Source of the DNA: Lepisosteus oculatus
Lineage: Eukaryota; Chordata; Actinopteri; Semionotiformes; Lepisosteidae
DNA: 64,000 bases
Reading direction: 5' to 3'
Assembly: GCF_040954835.1 (NCBI RefSeq)
Contig: NC_090700.1
Coordinates: 23,105,501 to 23,169,500, forward strand
The position numbers were made by a program, and so were the translations under genes. Below are positions 30,608 to 44,275 of the stretch, in pieces. The notes beneath the pieces are model-generated. The model saw nothing but the letters and a program-made list of their open reading frames with translations. It was not told the DNA's origin and ran no database searches. Positions within the stretch are counted from its first letter, which is position 1; each line of letters begins with the position of its first letter.

Positions 30608-32749
30608 ATGGAGCCTAGTCCTAAGCCTGGTGCTCTGTCCCCCTCCCTGAAGGACACAGACTCGAATCGACCCGCGCCCTTAAGGCGACAGGATCTGATC
30701 TCCACGTACTGCCCGCCTCCCAAGATACAGCTTCTGAAGGACACCTTCCAAGAGAAACTGATGCAGAAAAAGGAGAAAAAAATGATCACCATGTACAATC
30801 GGCGGCAGGAGGCAGCTCTACAGAAGATGAGAAAATGTTTCCAATATGTCAAATACGCTGCGGAGAAGAAGACAGGGAACAGCTATCGCTTCCAAGCCCA
30901 ACAGGGCCCTGAGAAGAACATTGTGGGGTATGATCGGTCGTACCCCCTGAAGCCTATGGGTAACAGGAAAGTCTCCGGCCCTGGTGAGGTTCGGGCTGTG
31001 GACCGCCCGGAAGCACAGAGTGATTCCTTGTTTGCCCCCACCCCGCCTCAGGATGGTCATGAGAGGCCCTGCGAGAGGCTGGGCAGGAGGGGCTCAAGAG
31101 TATGCAAACCTAAGGACAGGACTGTCCTCCCCATGGTGGCGACCCCTCCAGGGCAATGCCCTTCTTATGCCAATGGGAAGGAGCACTTTCAGTTGCAAGA
31201 GGAGCTACGAAAAGTGGCCGAGGCAGAGGCCGCGCTGAAGGAGGAGCATCGCCAGAGGGAGGCCAGCCTGCAGGATGAGATGCACCGGAAGGAGGCCATG
31301 ATGAAGGACGAGATTCGCCAGAAGGAGGCCATGATGCAGGCGAAGCTCTTCAGAGATCAGGAGGAGCTGAGGATGGTTCAGAGAGAGATGGAAGACTCCA
31401 GAGAGGTGGCGGGAAGGGAAAATAGAGGACTCCTGACCAGAAGGAAGACACTCCAGGCGAGGCAGAGCGAGCTTCGCCCCAGAGGACCGTGGGCCAACCA
31501 CCGCTCTAAGGCCGTGCCTCTTCTGATCTGCAGAATGGAGAAGCAAAAAGCCTTCACTCCAAGGAAAGCCCTTACTTTCAGAGGAGACAACCTTGATTAT
31601 GATTCTCCAATGGAAGATGGCGGATGCGCAGAATCGCACTTTCCCTCTGCGCTTTCCCATCAGGAGAGACGTCAAGTGAGCCCTTGCAGCCGTGGGCTAG
31701 AAGACGTCCCCTGTGGAAGGACAAAGTATCTCAAGAAAGCAAGGCTCCCTGAAAGCGACGTGTCAGCGGCACAGGCCGGGCAGGCCCACTTCAGAAATAA
31801 CACCGCATGTATGGATGAACAAACTCTGTCAGTGGAAAACAGATATTTGTCCCCTACAAGTCTGATGTGCCCTACCGCTGAGCAATTTCCATATGAGAAT
31901 AGCCAGAGTGGAAACCCTCAGTTTGTGCCCTGTGAACTGTGTCACAGGAAGTTTGCTGTAGAGAGGTTGGAGAAACACAGCAAGATCTGCAAGAAGCTTC
32001 AGAATTCAAAGAGGAAGGTTTTTGACTCTTTCAAGCACAGGGCCAAGGGAACAGAACTGGAGACATACATCCATAAGAAGAAGGTTAAACCGCCAATCGT
32101 GGTAAGGGCTATCCTTAAACTCTTTCCAAGCTTCCCTTGTTTTCTCCTAGAGTCAGTGTAAACTATAAATCAATGTAAACAATGTAAACAATAAATAAGT
32201 GTTTTATGAAGTACTCTTCTGAAAAACTGCCGCAAAGGCACATTTGCCAGACAGAATAAATGGGTCTTAGTGACTTCTGAATTCTGTTGTAAAAATCTAC
32301 ATGAGATATCAAGCAAATAGCACTCACAGGAAACAAAACCATAACTAAATTGTACTCTCTACCCAATGACATGAAAGGTAGCCCCAGAAAGCTAAGTTAT
32401 TACTGTATTGATATTTTCTTGCCTTGTGAATGGTTTGCGACCAGACTGTGTACGCAGTGCTTTTTCTGGAAGCTGTTTCATTGGTTTCATTTCCTGTTCC
32501 CAGCTGAGAAAGAACAACTGGAGGCAGAAGCACGAGGATTTCATTCGGAGCATCAAACAGGCCAGGGAGGTGCAGCAGGTGATCACGCAAAGAGGGAAGG
32601 TTGTGAACCTGCCCCAGCCCCCCGCGAATCCAAACCCCGACTACGTGCCCTGCCCTCACTGCGGCCGGCGCTTTGCCCCCAGGCCGGCACAGAGGCACAT
32701 CCCCAAGTGTCAGCACATCAGGAGCCGCCCTCCTCCTCCTCGCAGATGA
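30608..32749 (+). CDS. ZC2HC1C: ZC2HC1C-like zinc finger C2HC protein, array copy 2, intact
   Basis: Coding exons 30608-32101 (498 codons) and 32504-32749 give a 579-residue protein with no internal stop; intron phase 0, donor gtaagg. The ATG follows a short 5' untranslated stretch after the ttccag acceptor. Two C2HC fingers with identical spacing (C-x2-C-x11-H-x3-C) sit near residues 442-461 and 548-567, and a charged coiled coil spans about 193-265. This copy carries private substitutions in the N-terminal third (for example ITMYN where others have IAMSN) and a few bases lost in the 5' untranslated part (near 30600). AATAAA at 32878-32883. Family membership is firm; zinc binding follows from the fingers; function in this fish is unknown. 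Confidence 0.85.
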
Positions 32750-34108
32750 AAACTGATGTGAAAAAGAGTAAAAGAGTCATGATCTTGGCTCACGACTCAC
32801 GTCCTGCATTTTCTTTTTAGAAATATATTTAGCACAGTTCATCCGTATGATGATAAAAAAAAATGTTACCTTGTTTTAATAAAATGATTTTTTTTTGGTG
32901 GACTGGTGTTTGCGTAACTGTGGTTATTTCAGTTCTTTTCCCTTGCGAAAATGTGTGTCGACCGTGAAAATAAAATTCAAGCTTGTCTTATCATTCATAC
33001 ACCTTGACCTCCTAAAAATATTTTTTCAACCTGGAACGTACAATTAGCAGGCAATAGAACAGGTCAGATTGGCCTTGGAACCATCAAAAAGTAGTATTCA
33101 CACATTCTCGGCATCAATTTTCCTTAAAAACAACTGAAAAAGCAAGGTAAAGAGTAATTGATTTTTTTAATGAAAGTTATTTGATTTAATTTATTCAATT
33201 TTCACAATATTTGAAATATGTTGGGATTAATGTGACTCAATATTATCTGCAGCTCTTACACTCCAGGCACCTCATAAAGTGGAACGCAGTGATTTTGCCT
33301 TACATGGCGCTCAGCTCTTCCTCAATCCCAGCAGAAGCAGCAGCCTCCGGGTCCTGCCTCATGCACAGCTTAAAATGCAACACCGATTAATACAACAAAC
33401 AACAGGGAAAACCATTCACGATCAGACACATCCGTTGATTGCTGGCTCTCAGTAAAGGGACATTGCTGTGGTCCACGCATGAATCTGTTTTCTAAGTGCC
33501 TTATCCAATACAGTGTTGAGGCCAGTTTTCCCAGAAGCCAATTAGAAGGCGAACACACAATAACTTGTAAAACCTCCAATTTACATCATAAAATAGACTA
33601 CATTTCAAGGTTAAAGAATTACCATGTTCTGCGATTCAGAACGAGGCAGCAAAACTTCCTGTAATCTGATGTGGCCCTATGACATTGTAAAGGAGCAGGC
33701 TTGTGAATACATCTTGTTTAATCCAATGGAAATATTACTCTCAACTTTTTTACGTTTTTGCCAATAAATAATATTACATTGTTAACTCTGCATAAAGAAC
33801 CTTGGAATGGAACGTTTTTTGCAGTGAAATGTTTGCTGCATAACCTATACCTTTTCTCTCCTACATCACATTGCATTAGTCATTACAGTGATTAGTGAGC
33901 AGGAAAGGCTGCATCACATCGCAATTTGTGTGGAACCTGAATGCGAAGTTGTTACAACATGGCGTAACTTACAGTACTTTCACAAAGTTCATGATTTTGT
34001 GCTCAATTTTGAGTTTGTAAAGTTTTTCTATAATGTCAATGATTTTATTTTGTGACTGAAATTAAATAATTTTGTGTCTGCAAAATTGGGACTGTAGTTC
34101 CACCTTAA

Positions 34109-34264
34109 CCTACTAGCACTGTATGTCTTTGGACTGTGGGAAGAAACTGGAGCTCCTGGAAGAAATCCACACAAATGAAGGGAGAACATACAATTCCATC
34201 CAGACTGAAACCCCAGGAATTGAACCCAGGACCCCAGCTCTGTGAACCACAGTGCCACCTCATT
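34109..34264 (-). mobile_element. SINE fragment, array copy 2
   Basis: Copy of 25890-26045. Confidence 0.6.
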
Positions 34265-35361
34265 GCTATAGTCACTATAATTAATGTCAAAACTCAATGG
34301 CAAATGAGCAGCCTGGGATCCAAAAGGATCAAGACAAGGATCCAAACAAAGCACTATCCCAAAGCTTGGCTTTGTACAGTATATCATACAGGGCTTGATG
34401 CAGAAGGCAGATAATCTAAGTCCATGCAATAATTGCTAAGGGAAAGTGACTTTGTGTTTTTGGAGGGAAGTCACTCAACATGGAAATGTGGGTTTGATTA
34501 AAGGAGTGAAGAAAAAGCACTGAATAATATTTGCTTCTGTAAACGTAATCATCTCAAAATATGGTTGAAGAAATGAAAGAAATTGAAGAAGGTTAAACAT
34601 AATCCAAAACATATAAGGTCAATTTAAGTACAACCAGAATTCTAGTGTTTATGCAATGCATCTGTGGGTTGATATGAAATACGGCCGTACTTAAACTAAA
34701 CGAGGTTATCGAGAGCATATTCCGAGTACGGCTGTGGCCAGTTGTCCTGTGAACTGCGAGGACCGTATCTTATCCTGAACTGGCTGTGCGAATACCGTCC
34801 TCTGCTGGCAGAAGGAATAGATTACAACGGCACTGTATTGGCGATTAGTCCTATTGCTAGATTATTGAAACAACAAGGAGTCCGCGGAGTCAAGCAATGC
34901 TGATTAAACAAGTACCTGAAATTCAATAGGATTTTGTGTATTGATTACAAATAGGTGTGGAATTCTCATGTATAGTGGTATTCATGGATTCCTTACACAA
35001 GCAGCCGTTGTTATGATACTTTCGTAATCTGAATATAAATCTGTTATCTACTTAAAACTGTAATTATTGAATAGATTAATGTCTTTAAAATGCTTCATTA
35101 ACTGGGCAGTTTCCATGTTTGGAAATGTTTTTATGTTGATTGCTGATTGCTAGATACTGTATGTTTAATAGGCATGCTGTTAATATTTTCTACAAGAGCC
35201 AAATAAGACAGTTATGCTGTAGTAAGTTCTATATAAGTTATATAACATAAGTTATATTTTGTTCTGAGGTCAATTTGAATCTCATACTAATTTACCGGTG
35301 TCCTTTTATCTGAGAAACACTACCTGATTGATCACCTGATGCCTAGAAATTAGCATGCACA

Positions 35362-35696
35362 GTAGCCCAGCGTTTAGCATTGCTAGCTCACAGTGCTGAG
35401 GCCCTGGGTATACTTCTGGACCTGGGGTGCTATCTGTATGGATCTTGTATGTTCTCCCCATGTTTGCATGAGTTTGCTTTGGGTGCTCCGGCTTCCTCCC
35501 ACAGTTCAAAGAATTACTGGTAGGTTAATTGGCTTCTGGGATAATTGGTGAGTGTCTGTGTCTTCCCTGCATTGGGCTACCATCCAGTCCCAGGTATCTC
35601 CTGCTTATTACTTTCTGAGGCTCTGGCTCCCCCGTGACCCCGCGACCCCCTGACCACCTGACCCTGAATTGGATGAAGCGGTTAGAAAATGGTGGT
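35362..35696 (+). mobile_element. SINE, array copy 2
   Basis: Copy of 27497-27832, one base shorter near its 3' end. Confidence 0.65.
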
Positions 35697-35808
35697 TTCT
35701 GTTATGCTCTGGTCATGCTCTGCCATAGCAACAACTTGTAAAAAATGCAGATGCTAGGATTTAACTCAAAGAAGGAGCTCAGAGCACTGTGTTGGCATCA
35801 CTGTACAG

Positions 35809-36054
35809 GTGTCCGGTTTGTTTTAGAACATGTGCTAAAATCTTATTTACTAACTTCTAGACTTTTTACCCCCCATATCAGCCTGCAGGTGCACAGTGGT
35901 CTGTGGACAGCCTCCTTGCTCTGTCGTAAAACAGGAAATAAAAAGCAACTGGTTTTGACTTTAATGCACTGAGACTGTGGAACTCACAGAACTCTCTTGT
36001 CAGAAAGGCAGCTTCTCTCAGCTTTTAAGTGAAGACCAAGAACACTTTTCTATT
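35809..36054 (+). mobile_element. Degraded LINE 3' end, array copy 2
   Basis: Copy of 27945-28190. Confidence 0.35.
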
Positions 36055-37814
36055 TTATTAAAATAGATTATATATGTTTTGTTTAAATATATGTTATAAA
36101 TGTTAAAACGACAGCTCGTATAAGCTTGTATTTTTACCTTTCGATCATTTTTAGAATTGCTTTGAGTTGCTTTTACCATGATAAACAGTACAAAATATGA
36201 GGTGTTGAACTTGTCAAATGTTTTAAAGCGTTTTATGACGTAAAGTGTGATGACAGTCCTTGGCGGTCTATGTAACAATTCTTCTTGAAGTAGGTAATCG
36301 GGCCAACAGTATATAAACATTACAGCTCAAGTGCTTTTGTATCTGAACGCTTTTAGGTAAGTAATTTAGCAGCTGCGGTATTAATAATGATTTTAATGGC
36401 AAATTCAATTGCAGGTAAAATAAAAATGGCGGATAACTTTCTTTCTAGCTTCGTGAAGCGGTCGCGCCATATTATACATATATACCATAATAGAAAACAT
36501 AATATGTACAGTAGAATTTTTCACTTTAAGCTGGCATTATCCAGAACCGGGTCAGGGCCCGGACCCGGACCGTGCTGCGTGGTCCGTCGGCCTTCTAAAG
36601 ATGTTTAGGAGATCGGGGCGCCCTTGGATTTGATTAGAAACTTGCATAATTTCTTAACTTGACCCCATTATCTTAAAAAAAAACGGCCAGGCCCAGACCA
36701 AAGCATGAAGGCTGCGAGGATCGGGGGACTCTCATTTTTGGTCACAGCATACAGTAGTAGATCAGTAACCTCTGTTTATCGTGATAACCTTTAATTATTT
36801 TCCAGTACTTTTTCAAACGATAAAACACATTGTCTCGCCAGTTTTGCTAAAGATACGGTTTTAGTGTTTACGCATAAATTTGTAAGCCGTAGGCTTAAAT
36901 CTCGTGTTCTTATTTTCTGCATTTTCATCGTAAGGGAAGGCGCTCGTTTGCGATTTACGCGCTGAACATTGTAAGCAGAAGAGCCTTAAGGCACAGCCTT
37001 GCCTTAACACCATCGTTTGCATTGTCATTGTCATCCAGAAAAGCAGTCGTAAGAAAATGAATCTGTGGCGGCTCCGAACATTAAAAAAACTATGTCTAGA
37101 CTGCAAATACATCCCAATCTTACTATCAACACGTTTTAAGAGCCCTCTCCTTTCCACCGGTATACAAGCTAAGAGAGAAATAATGGAAATCCCGTCTGAA
37201 GTAGTCCTCGTCTCACCTTCGGAGCTGTGAGCGATGGGGATCATAATTAAAAGGGGTACAGTTACTTTGAAAATGTGTATGTGATACTTAAATTTAAATA
37301 AAATAAAAAGATAAATTATATAACACAGACTGCTATCTATGTCCATGTGTTTAAGACGTATGAATCGGTTTTAAAACAGGCACACCCCTTTACTTCTCAC
37401 AAATCCAACTGGAGTCTCAGTCCGTCGTCGCGATGAATTAGGAGCTCAGATGTAGGCTAAGTGATTGCAATTTACTTATTTAAAAGAACCACTTCAAATC
37501 TAAAGGGAGACATTTTGTAATGGTAGTTATCGTATTATACAGTATACGTAATTGTAGATATACAGTACATAAAGGGTATGAATAGGTGTGAGCTTTTACT
37601 GTATATTTAATATTTTATCTGACCCATTTGTAGAAACCGCCTACTCAGATTTAGTTAAGTGGTCTGCCACCATAAAGACAGAAAAATATAATGACACCCT
37701 GTTACATTAACTGTAAAATAAACGCCGTAACTGCGGCCATATGAAAATTTGGATAAAGATTATACAAACATCCTAAGGAGCTCTATGACATATGAGCGTC
37801 GTAATAAGGGTTGG

Positions 37815-37955
37815 TGACCTGACGTAACAGTGCTCCCTGAATTACGTGATCTGTATATATATCCAAATACAGATATATCACATAGGGAGATGCAGTCAAA
37901 CATTGCATTGCTATCGTCGTGGTGAACTATTTCTCCGCTGTTTAAAACTTGTTTG
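37815..37955 (+). promoter_or_regulatory. ZC2HC1C: Predicted ZC2HC1C promoter and 5' exon, copy 3
   Basis: TATA-like run is slightly longer here (tgtatatatat near 37852) and the donor follows 37955. This is the last copy in the window that keeps the segment; copies 4-6 have lost it. Confidence 0.45.
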
Positions 37956-38475
37956 GTAAGTGTCATCAAATATGCTTGTCAATTTGTAGCGAAATCGATA
38001 TACTGTATCATAATCCTTCAGCTATCTATAATGTAGTGAAACGGCTAATTAATATTGATAAATTCCCTTATTCACAGTGACTTTTGCTCAAACCCCTGTT
38101 GCATAATGGGGTTAATTTTATATAAAAAAACATTTATATCATAGATATAATACAAGCTTTGAAATGAAATAGTACATTTCCAGGTTTCATTTAAACATTT
38201 TTAAAAAAGCTCATGACTTTAAGCATTCTGAACATTGAGAATGTTATTTGGGAAACAAATGTTTATTATAATGTTTATGTTTAGGATCTGTCTCCTACTG
38301 AGTCAGCATGCAGCATTCAACACCATTAGGTTTAATATTAAAAAGTTGTGTATTTCCTGAATTGTTTTTTTAATTCTTTTCTATTACACCATACTAGACT
38401 GTGCAGGATATCATTTATTTGCCATTTTTGCCTTTTCCAGATACCTGGGAAACAAAGCTCATATCTCATTTGCCA

Positions 38476-40618
38476 ATGGAGCCTAGTCCTAAGCCTGGTG
38501 CTCTGTCCCCCTCCCCGAAGGACACAGACTCGAATCGACCCGCGCCCTTAAGGCGACAGGATCTGATCTCCACGTACTGCCCGCCTCCCAAGATACAGCT
38601 TCTGAAGGACACCTTCCAAGAGAAACTGATGCAGGAAAAGGAGAAAAAAATGATCGCCATGTCCAATCGGCGGCAGGAGGCAGCTCTACAGAAGATGAGA
38701 AAATGTTTCCAATATGTCAAATACGCTGTGGAGAAGAACAGCTATCGCTTCCAAGCCCAACAGGGCCCTGAGAAGAACATTGTGGGGTATGATCGGTCTT
38801 ACCCCCTGAAGCCTATGGGTAACAGGAAAGTCTCCGGCCCTGGTGAGGTTCGGGCTGTGGACCGCCCGGAAGCACAGAGTGATTCCTTGTTTGCCCCCAC
38901 CCCGCCTCAGGATGGTCATGAGAGGCCCTGCGAGAGGCCGGGCAGGAGGGGCTCAAGAGTACGCAAACCTAAGGACAGGACTGTCCTCCCCATGGTGGCG
39001 ACCCCTCCAGGGCAATGCCCTTCTCATGCCAATGGGAAGGAGCACTTTCAGTTGCAAGAGGAGCTACGAAAAGTGGCCGAGGCAGAGGCCGCGCTGAAGG
39101 AGGAGCATCGCCGGAGGGAGGCCAGCCTGCAGGATGAGATGCGCCGGAAGGAGGCCATGATGAAGGACGAGATTCGCCAGAAGGAGGCCATGATGCAGGC
39201 GAAGCTCTTCAGAGATCAGGAGGAGCTGAGGATGGTTCAGAGAGAGATGGAAGACTCCAGAGAGGTGGCGGGAAGGGAAAATAGCGGACTCCTGACCCGA
39301 AGGAAGACACTCCAGGCGAGGCAGAGCGAGCTTCGCCCCAGAGGACCGTGGGCCAACCACCGCTCTAAGGCCGTGCCTCTTCTGATCTGCAGAATGGAGA
39401 AGCAAAAAGCCTTCACTCCAAGGAAAGCCCTTACTTTCAGAGGAGACAACCTTGATTATGATTCTCCAATGGAAGATGGCGGATGCGCAGAATCGCACTT
39501 TCCCTCTGCGCTTTCCCATCAGGAGAGACGTCAAGTGAGCCCTTGCAGCCGTGGGCTAGAAGACGTCCCCTGTGGAAGGACAAAGTATCTCAAGAAAGCA
39601 AGGCTCCCTGAAAGCGACGTGTCAGCGGCACAGGCCGCGCAGGCCCACTTCAAAAATAACACCGCATGTCTGGATGAACAAACTCTGTCAGTGGAAAACA
39701 GATATTTGTCCCCTACAAGTCTGATGTGCCCTACCGCTGAGCAATTTCCATATGAGAATAGCCAGAGTGGAAACCCTCAGTTTGTGCCCTGTGAACTGTG
39801 TCACAGGAAGTTTGCTGTAGAGAGGTTGGAGAAACACAGCAAGATCTGCAAGAAGCTTCAGAATTCAAAGAGGAAGGTTTTTGACTCTTTCAAGCACAGG
39901 GCCAAGGGAACAGAACTGGAGACATACATCCATAAGAAGAAGGTTAAACCGCCAATCGTGGTAAGGGCTATCCTTAAACTCTTTCCAAGCTTCCCTTGTT
40001 TTCTCCTAGAGTCAGTGTAAACTATAAATCAATGTAAACAATGTAAACAATAAATAAGTGTTTTATGAAGTACTCTTCTGAAAAACTGCCGCAAAGGCAC
40101 ATTTGCCAGACAGAATAAATGGGTCTTAGTGACTTCTGAATTCTGTTCTAAAAATCTACATGAGATATCAAGCAAATAGCACTCACAGGAAACAAAACCA
40201 TAACTAAATTGTACTCTCTACCCAATGACATGAAAGGTAGCCCCAGAAAGCTAAGTTATTACTGTATTGATATTTTCTTGCCTTGTGAATGGTTTGCGAC
40301 CAGACTGTGTACGCAGTGCTAGTCTGGACTTTTTCTGGAAGCTGTTTCATTGGTTTCATTTCCTGTTCCCAGCTGAGAAAGAACAACTGGAGGCAGAAGC
40401 ACGAGGATTTCATTCGGAGCATCAAACAGGCCAGGGAGGTGCAGCAGGTGATCACGCAAAGAGGGAAGGTTGTGAACCTGCCCCAGCCCCCCGCGAATCC
40501 AAACCCCGACTACGTGCCCTGCCCTCACTGCGGCCGGCGCTTTGCCCCCAGGCCGGCACAGAGGCACATCCCCAAGTGTCAGCACATCAGGAGCCGCCCT
40601 CCTCCTCCTCGCAGATGA
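38476..40618 (+). CDS. ZC2HC1C: ZC2HC1C-like zinc finger C2HC protein, array copy 3, intact
   Basis: Coding exons 38476-39960 (495 codons) and 40373-40618 encode 576 residues. Compared with copies 2 and 4 it has an in-frame 9-bp deletion near 38735 that removes three residues (the KTG next to an alanine-to-valine change) ahead of the coiled coil. Both C2HC fingers, the coiled coil, the phase-0 GT-AG intron and AATAAA (40746-40751) are intact, and the upstream promoter segment is present. It therefore looks like the best candidate in the window for a fully equipped gene. Confidence 0.87.
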
Positions 40619-41975
40619 AAACTGATGTGAAAAAGAGTAAAAGAGTCATGATCTTGGCTCACGACTCACGTCCTGCTTTTTCTTTTTAGAAATATATTTA
40701 GCACAGTTCATCCGTATGATGATAAAAAAAATGTTACCTTGTTTTAATAAAATGATTTTTTTTGGTGGACTGGTGTTTGCGTAACTGTGGTTATTTCAGT
40801 TCTTTTCCCTTGCGAAAATGTGTGTCGACCGTGAAAATAAAATTCAAGCTTGTCTTATCATTCATACACCTTGACCTCCTAAAAATATTTTTTCAACCTG
40901 GAACGTACAATTAGCAGGCAATAGAATAGGTCAGATTGGCCTTGGAACCATCAAAAAGTAGTATTCACACATTGTCGGCATCAATTTTCCTTAAAAACAA
41001 CTGAAAAAGCAAGGTAAAGAGTAATTGATTTTTTTAATGAAAGTTATTTGATTTAATTTATTCAATTTTCACAATATTTGAAATATGTTGGGATTAATGT
41101 GACTCAATATTATCTGCAGCTCTTACACTCCAGGCACCTCATAAAGTGGAACGCAGTGATTTTGCCTTACATGGCGCTCAGCTCTTCCTCAATCCCAGCA
41201 GAAGCAGCAGCCTCCGGGTCCTGCCTCATGCACAGCTTAAAATGCAACACCGAGTAATACAACAAACAACAGGGAAAACCATTCACGATCAGACACATCC
41301 GTTGATTGCTGGCTCTCAGTAAAGGGACATTGCTGTGGTCCACGCATGAATCTGTTTTCTAAGTGCCTTATCCAATACAGTGTTGAGGCCAGTTTTCCCA
41401 GAAGCCAATTAGAAAGGGAACACACAATAACTTGTAAAACCTCCAATTTACATCATAAAATAGACTACATTTCAAGGTTAAAGAATTACCATGTTCTGCG
41501 ATTCAGAACGAGGCAGCAAAACTTCCTGTAATCTGATGTGGACCTATGACATTGTAAAGGAGCAGGCTTGTGAATACATCTTGTTTAATCCAATGGAAAT
41601 ATTACTCTCAACTTTTTTACGTTTTTGCCAATAAATAATATTACATTGTTAACTCTGCATAAAGAACCTTGGAATGGAACGTTTTTTGCAGTGAAATGTT
41701 TGCTGCATAACCTATACCTTTTCTCTCCTACATCACATTGCATTAGTCATTACAGTGATTAGTGAGCAGGAAAGGCTGCATCACATCGCAATTTGTGTGG
41801 AACCTGAATGCGAAGTTGTTACAACATGGCGTAACTTACAGTACTTTCACAAAGTTCATGATTTTGTGCTCAATTTTGAGTTTGTAAAGTTTTTCTATAA
41901 TGTCAATGATTTTATTTTGTGACTGAAATTAAATAATTTTGTGTCTGCAAAATTGGGACTGTAGTTCCACCTTAA

Positions 41976-42131
41976 CCTACTAGTACTGTATGTCTTTGGA
42001 CTGTGGGAAGAAACTGGAGCACCTGGAAGAAATCCACACAAATGAAGGGAGAACATACAATTCCATCCAGACTGAAACCCCAGGAATTGAACCCAGGACC
42101 CCAGCTCTGTGAACCACAGTGCCACCTCATT
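41976..42131 (-). mobile_element. SINE fragment, array copy 3
   Basis: Copy of 25890-26045. Confidence 0.6.
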
Positions 42132-43581
42132 GCTATAGTCACTATAATTAATGTCAAAACTCAATGGCAAATGAGCAGCCTGGGATCCAAAAGGATCAAG
42201 ACAAGGATCCAAACAAAGCACTATCCCAAAGCTTGGCTTTGTACAGTATATCATACAGGGCTTGATGCAGAAGGCAGATAATCTTAGTCCATGCAATAAT
42301 TGCTAAGGGAAAGTGACTTTGTGTTTTTGGAGGGAAGTCACTCAACATGGAGCTGTGTTAGTGAAATGATTGTTCTGATGTACGGCTGATGTCCAAACAC
42401 TGAAAACATGATTGTGTATGCAATCGCACTCCCGAGCTCCACTGGGTATGGTTAAAATAACTTTTTATAGTTCATCACATTCAAAGTGTGTGTACTTGAT
42501 GAAAGTGTAACACACATTTGGAGGAGTTATTCAGGATTTTCTTTCATTCAACTATTTCAAGACCCATTATTTTCAGATGTTGTAGTATACGTGAATAATG
42601 AAAGGCCTTCATATTACACAATGAAGGAATGACTTCGCAGGTGTGAAGAATAAAAGATTAATTCAGCTCACTTTGGGGAGTTTCACAATGGCCCTCCTTA
42701 TAGAAATGTGGGTTTGATTAAAGGAGTGAAGAAAAAGCACTGAATAATATTTGCTTCTGTAAACGTAATCATCTCAAAATATGCTTGAAGAAATGAAAGA
42801 AATTGAAGAAGGTTAAACATAATCCAAAACGTATAAGGTCAATTTAAGTACAACCAGAATTCTAGTGTTTATGCAATGCATCTGTGGGTTGATATGAAAT
42901 ATGGCCGTACTTAAACTAAACGAGGTTATCGAGAGCATATTCCGAGTACGGCTGTGGCCAGTTGTACTGTGAACTGCGAGGACCGTATCTTATCCTGAAC
43001 TGGCTGTGCGAATACCGTCCTCTGCTGGCAGAAGGAATAGATTACAACGGCACTGTATTGGCGATTAGTCCTATTGCTAGATTATTGAAACAACAAGGAG
43101 TCCGCGGAGTCAAGCAATGCTGATTAAACAAGTACCTGAAATTCAATAGGATTTTGTGTATTGATTACAAATAGGTGTGGAATTCTCATGTATAGTGGTA
43201 TTCATGGATTCCTTACACAAGCAGCCGTTGTTATGATACTTTCGTAATCTGAATATAAATCTGTTATCTACTTAAAACTGTAATTATTCAATAGATTAAT
43301 GTCTTTGAAATGCTTCATTAACTGGGCAGTTTCCATGTTTGGAAATGTTTTTATTTTGATTGCTGATTGCTAGATACTGTATGTTTAATAGGCATGCTGT
43401 TAATATTTTCTACAAGAGCCAAATAAGACAGTTATGCTGTAGTAAGTTCTATATAAGTTATATAACATAAGTTATATTTTGTTCTGAGGTCAATTTGAAT
43501 CTCATACTAATTTACCGGTGTCTTTTTATCTGAGAAACACTACCTGATTGATCACCTGATGCCTAGAAATTAGCATGCACA

Positions 43582-43917
43582 GTAGCCCAGCGTTTAGCAT
43601 TGCTAGCTCACAGTGCTGAGGCCCTGGGTACACTTCTGGACCTGGGGTGCTATCTGTATGGAGCTTGTATGTTCTCCCCATGTTTGCATGAGTTTGCTTT
43701 GGGTGCTCCGGCTTCCTCCCACAGTTCAAAGAATTACTGGTAGGTTAATTGGCTTCTGGGATAATTGGTGAGTGTCTGTGTCTTCCCTGCATTGGACTAC
43801 CATCCAGTCCCAGGTATCTCCTGCTTATTACTTTCTGAGGCTCTGGCTCCCCCGTGACCCCGCGACCCCCTGACCACCTGACCCTGAATTGGATGAAGCG
43901 GTTAGAAAATGGGTGGT
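43582..43917 (+). mobile_element. SINE, array copy 3
   Basis: Copy of 27497-27832. Confidence 0.65.
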
Positions 43918-44029
43918 TTCTGTTATGCTCTGGTCATGCTCTGCCATAGCAACAACTTGTAAAAAATGCAGATGCTAGGATTTAACTCAAAGAAGGAGCT
44001 CAGAGCACTGTGTTGGCATCACTGTACAG

Positions 44030-44275
44030 GTGTCCGGTTTGTTTTAGAACATGTGCTAAAATCTTATTTACTAACTTCTAGACTTTTTACCCCCCATATC
44101 AGCCTGCAGGTGCACAGTGGTCTGTGGACACCCTCCTTGCTCTGTCGTAAAACAGGAAATAAAAAGCAACTGGTTTTGACTTTAATGCACTGAGACTGTG
44201 GAACTCACAGAACTCTCTTGTCAGAAAGGCAGCTTCTAACAGCTTTTAAGTGAAGACCAAGAACACTTTTCTATT
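44030..44275 (+). mobile_element. Degraded LINE 3' end, array copy 3
   Basis: Copy of 27945-28190. Confidence 0.35.

Larger units (their letters stand above)
28407..36270. repeat. Array B tandem unit, copy 2
   Basis: 7,864 bp. Intact ZC2HC1C and promoter. Private change: about 0.36 kb is deleted in the 3' flank at 34484, where 'caacatgg' joins 'aaatgtggg'. The empty retrovirus site is at 33220-33230. The 5' flank (28407-29949) and 3' flank (32750-36270) hold no further gene. Confidence 0.9.
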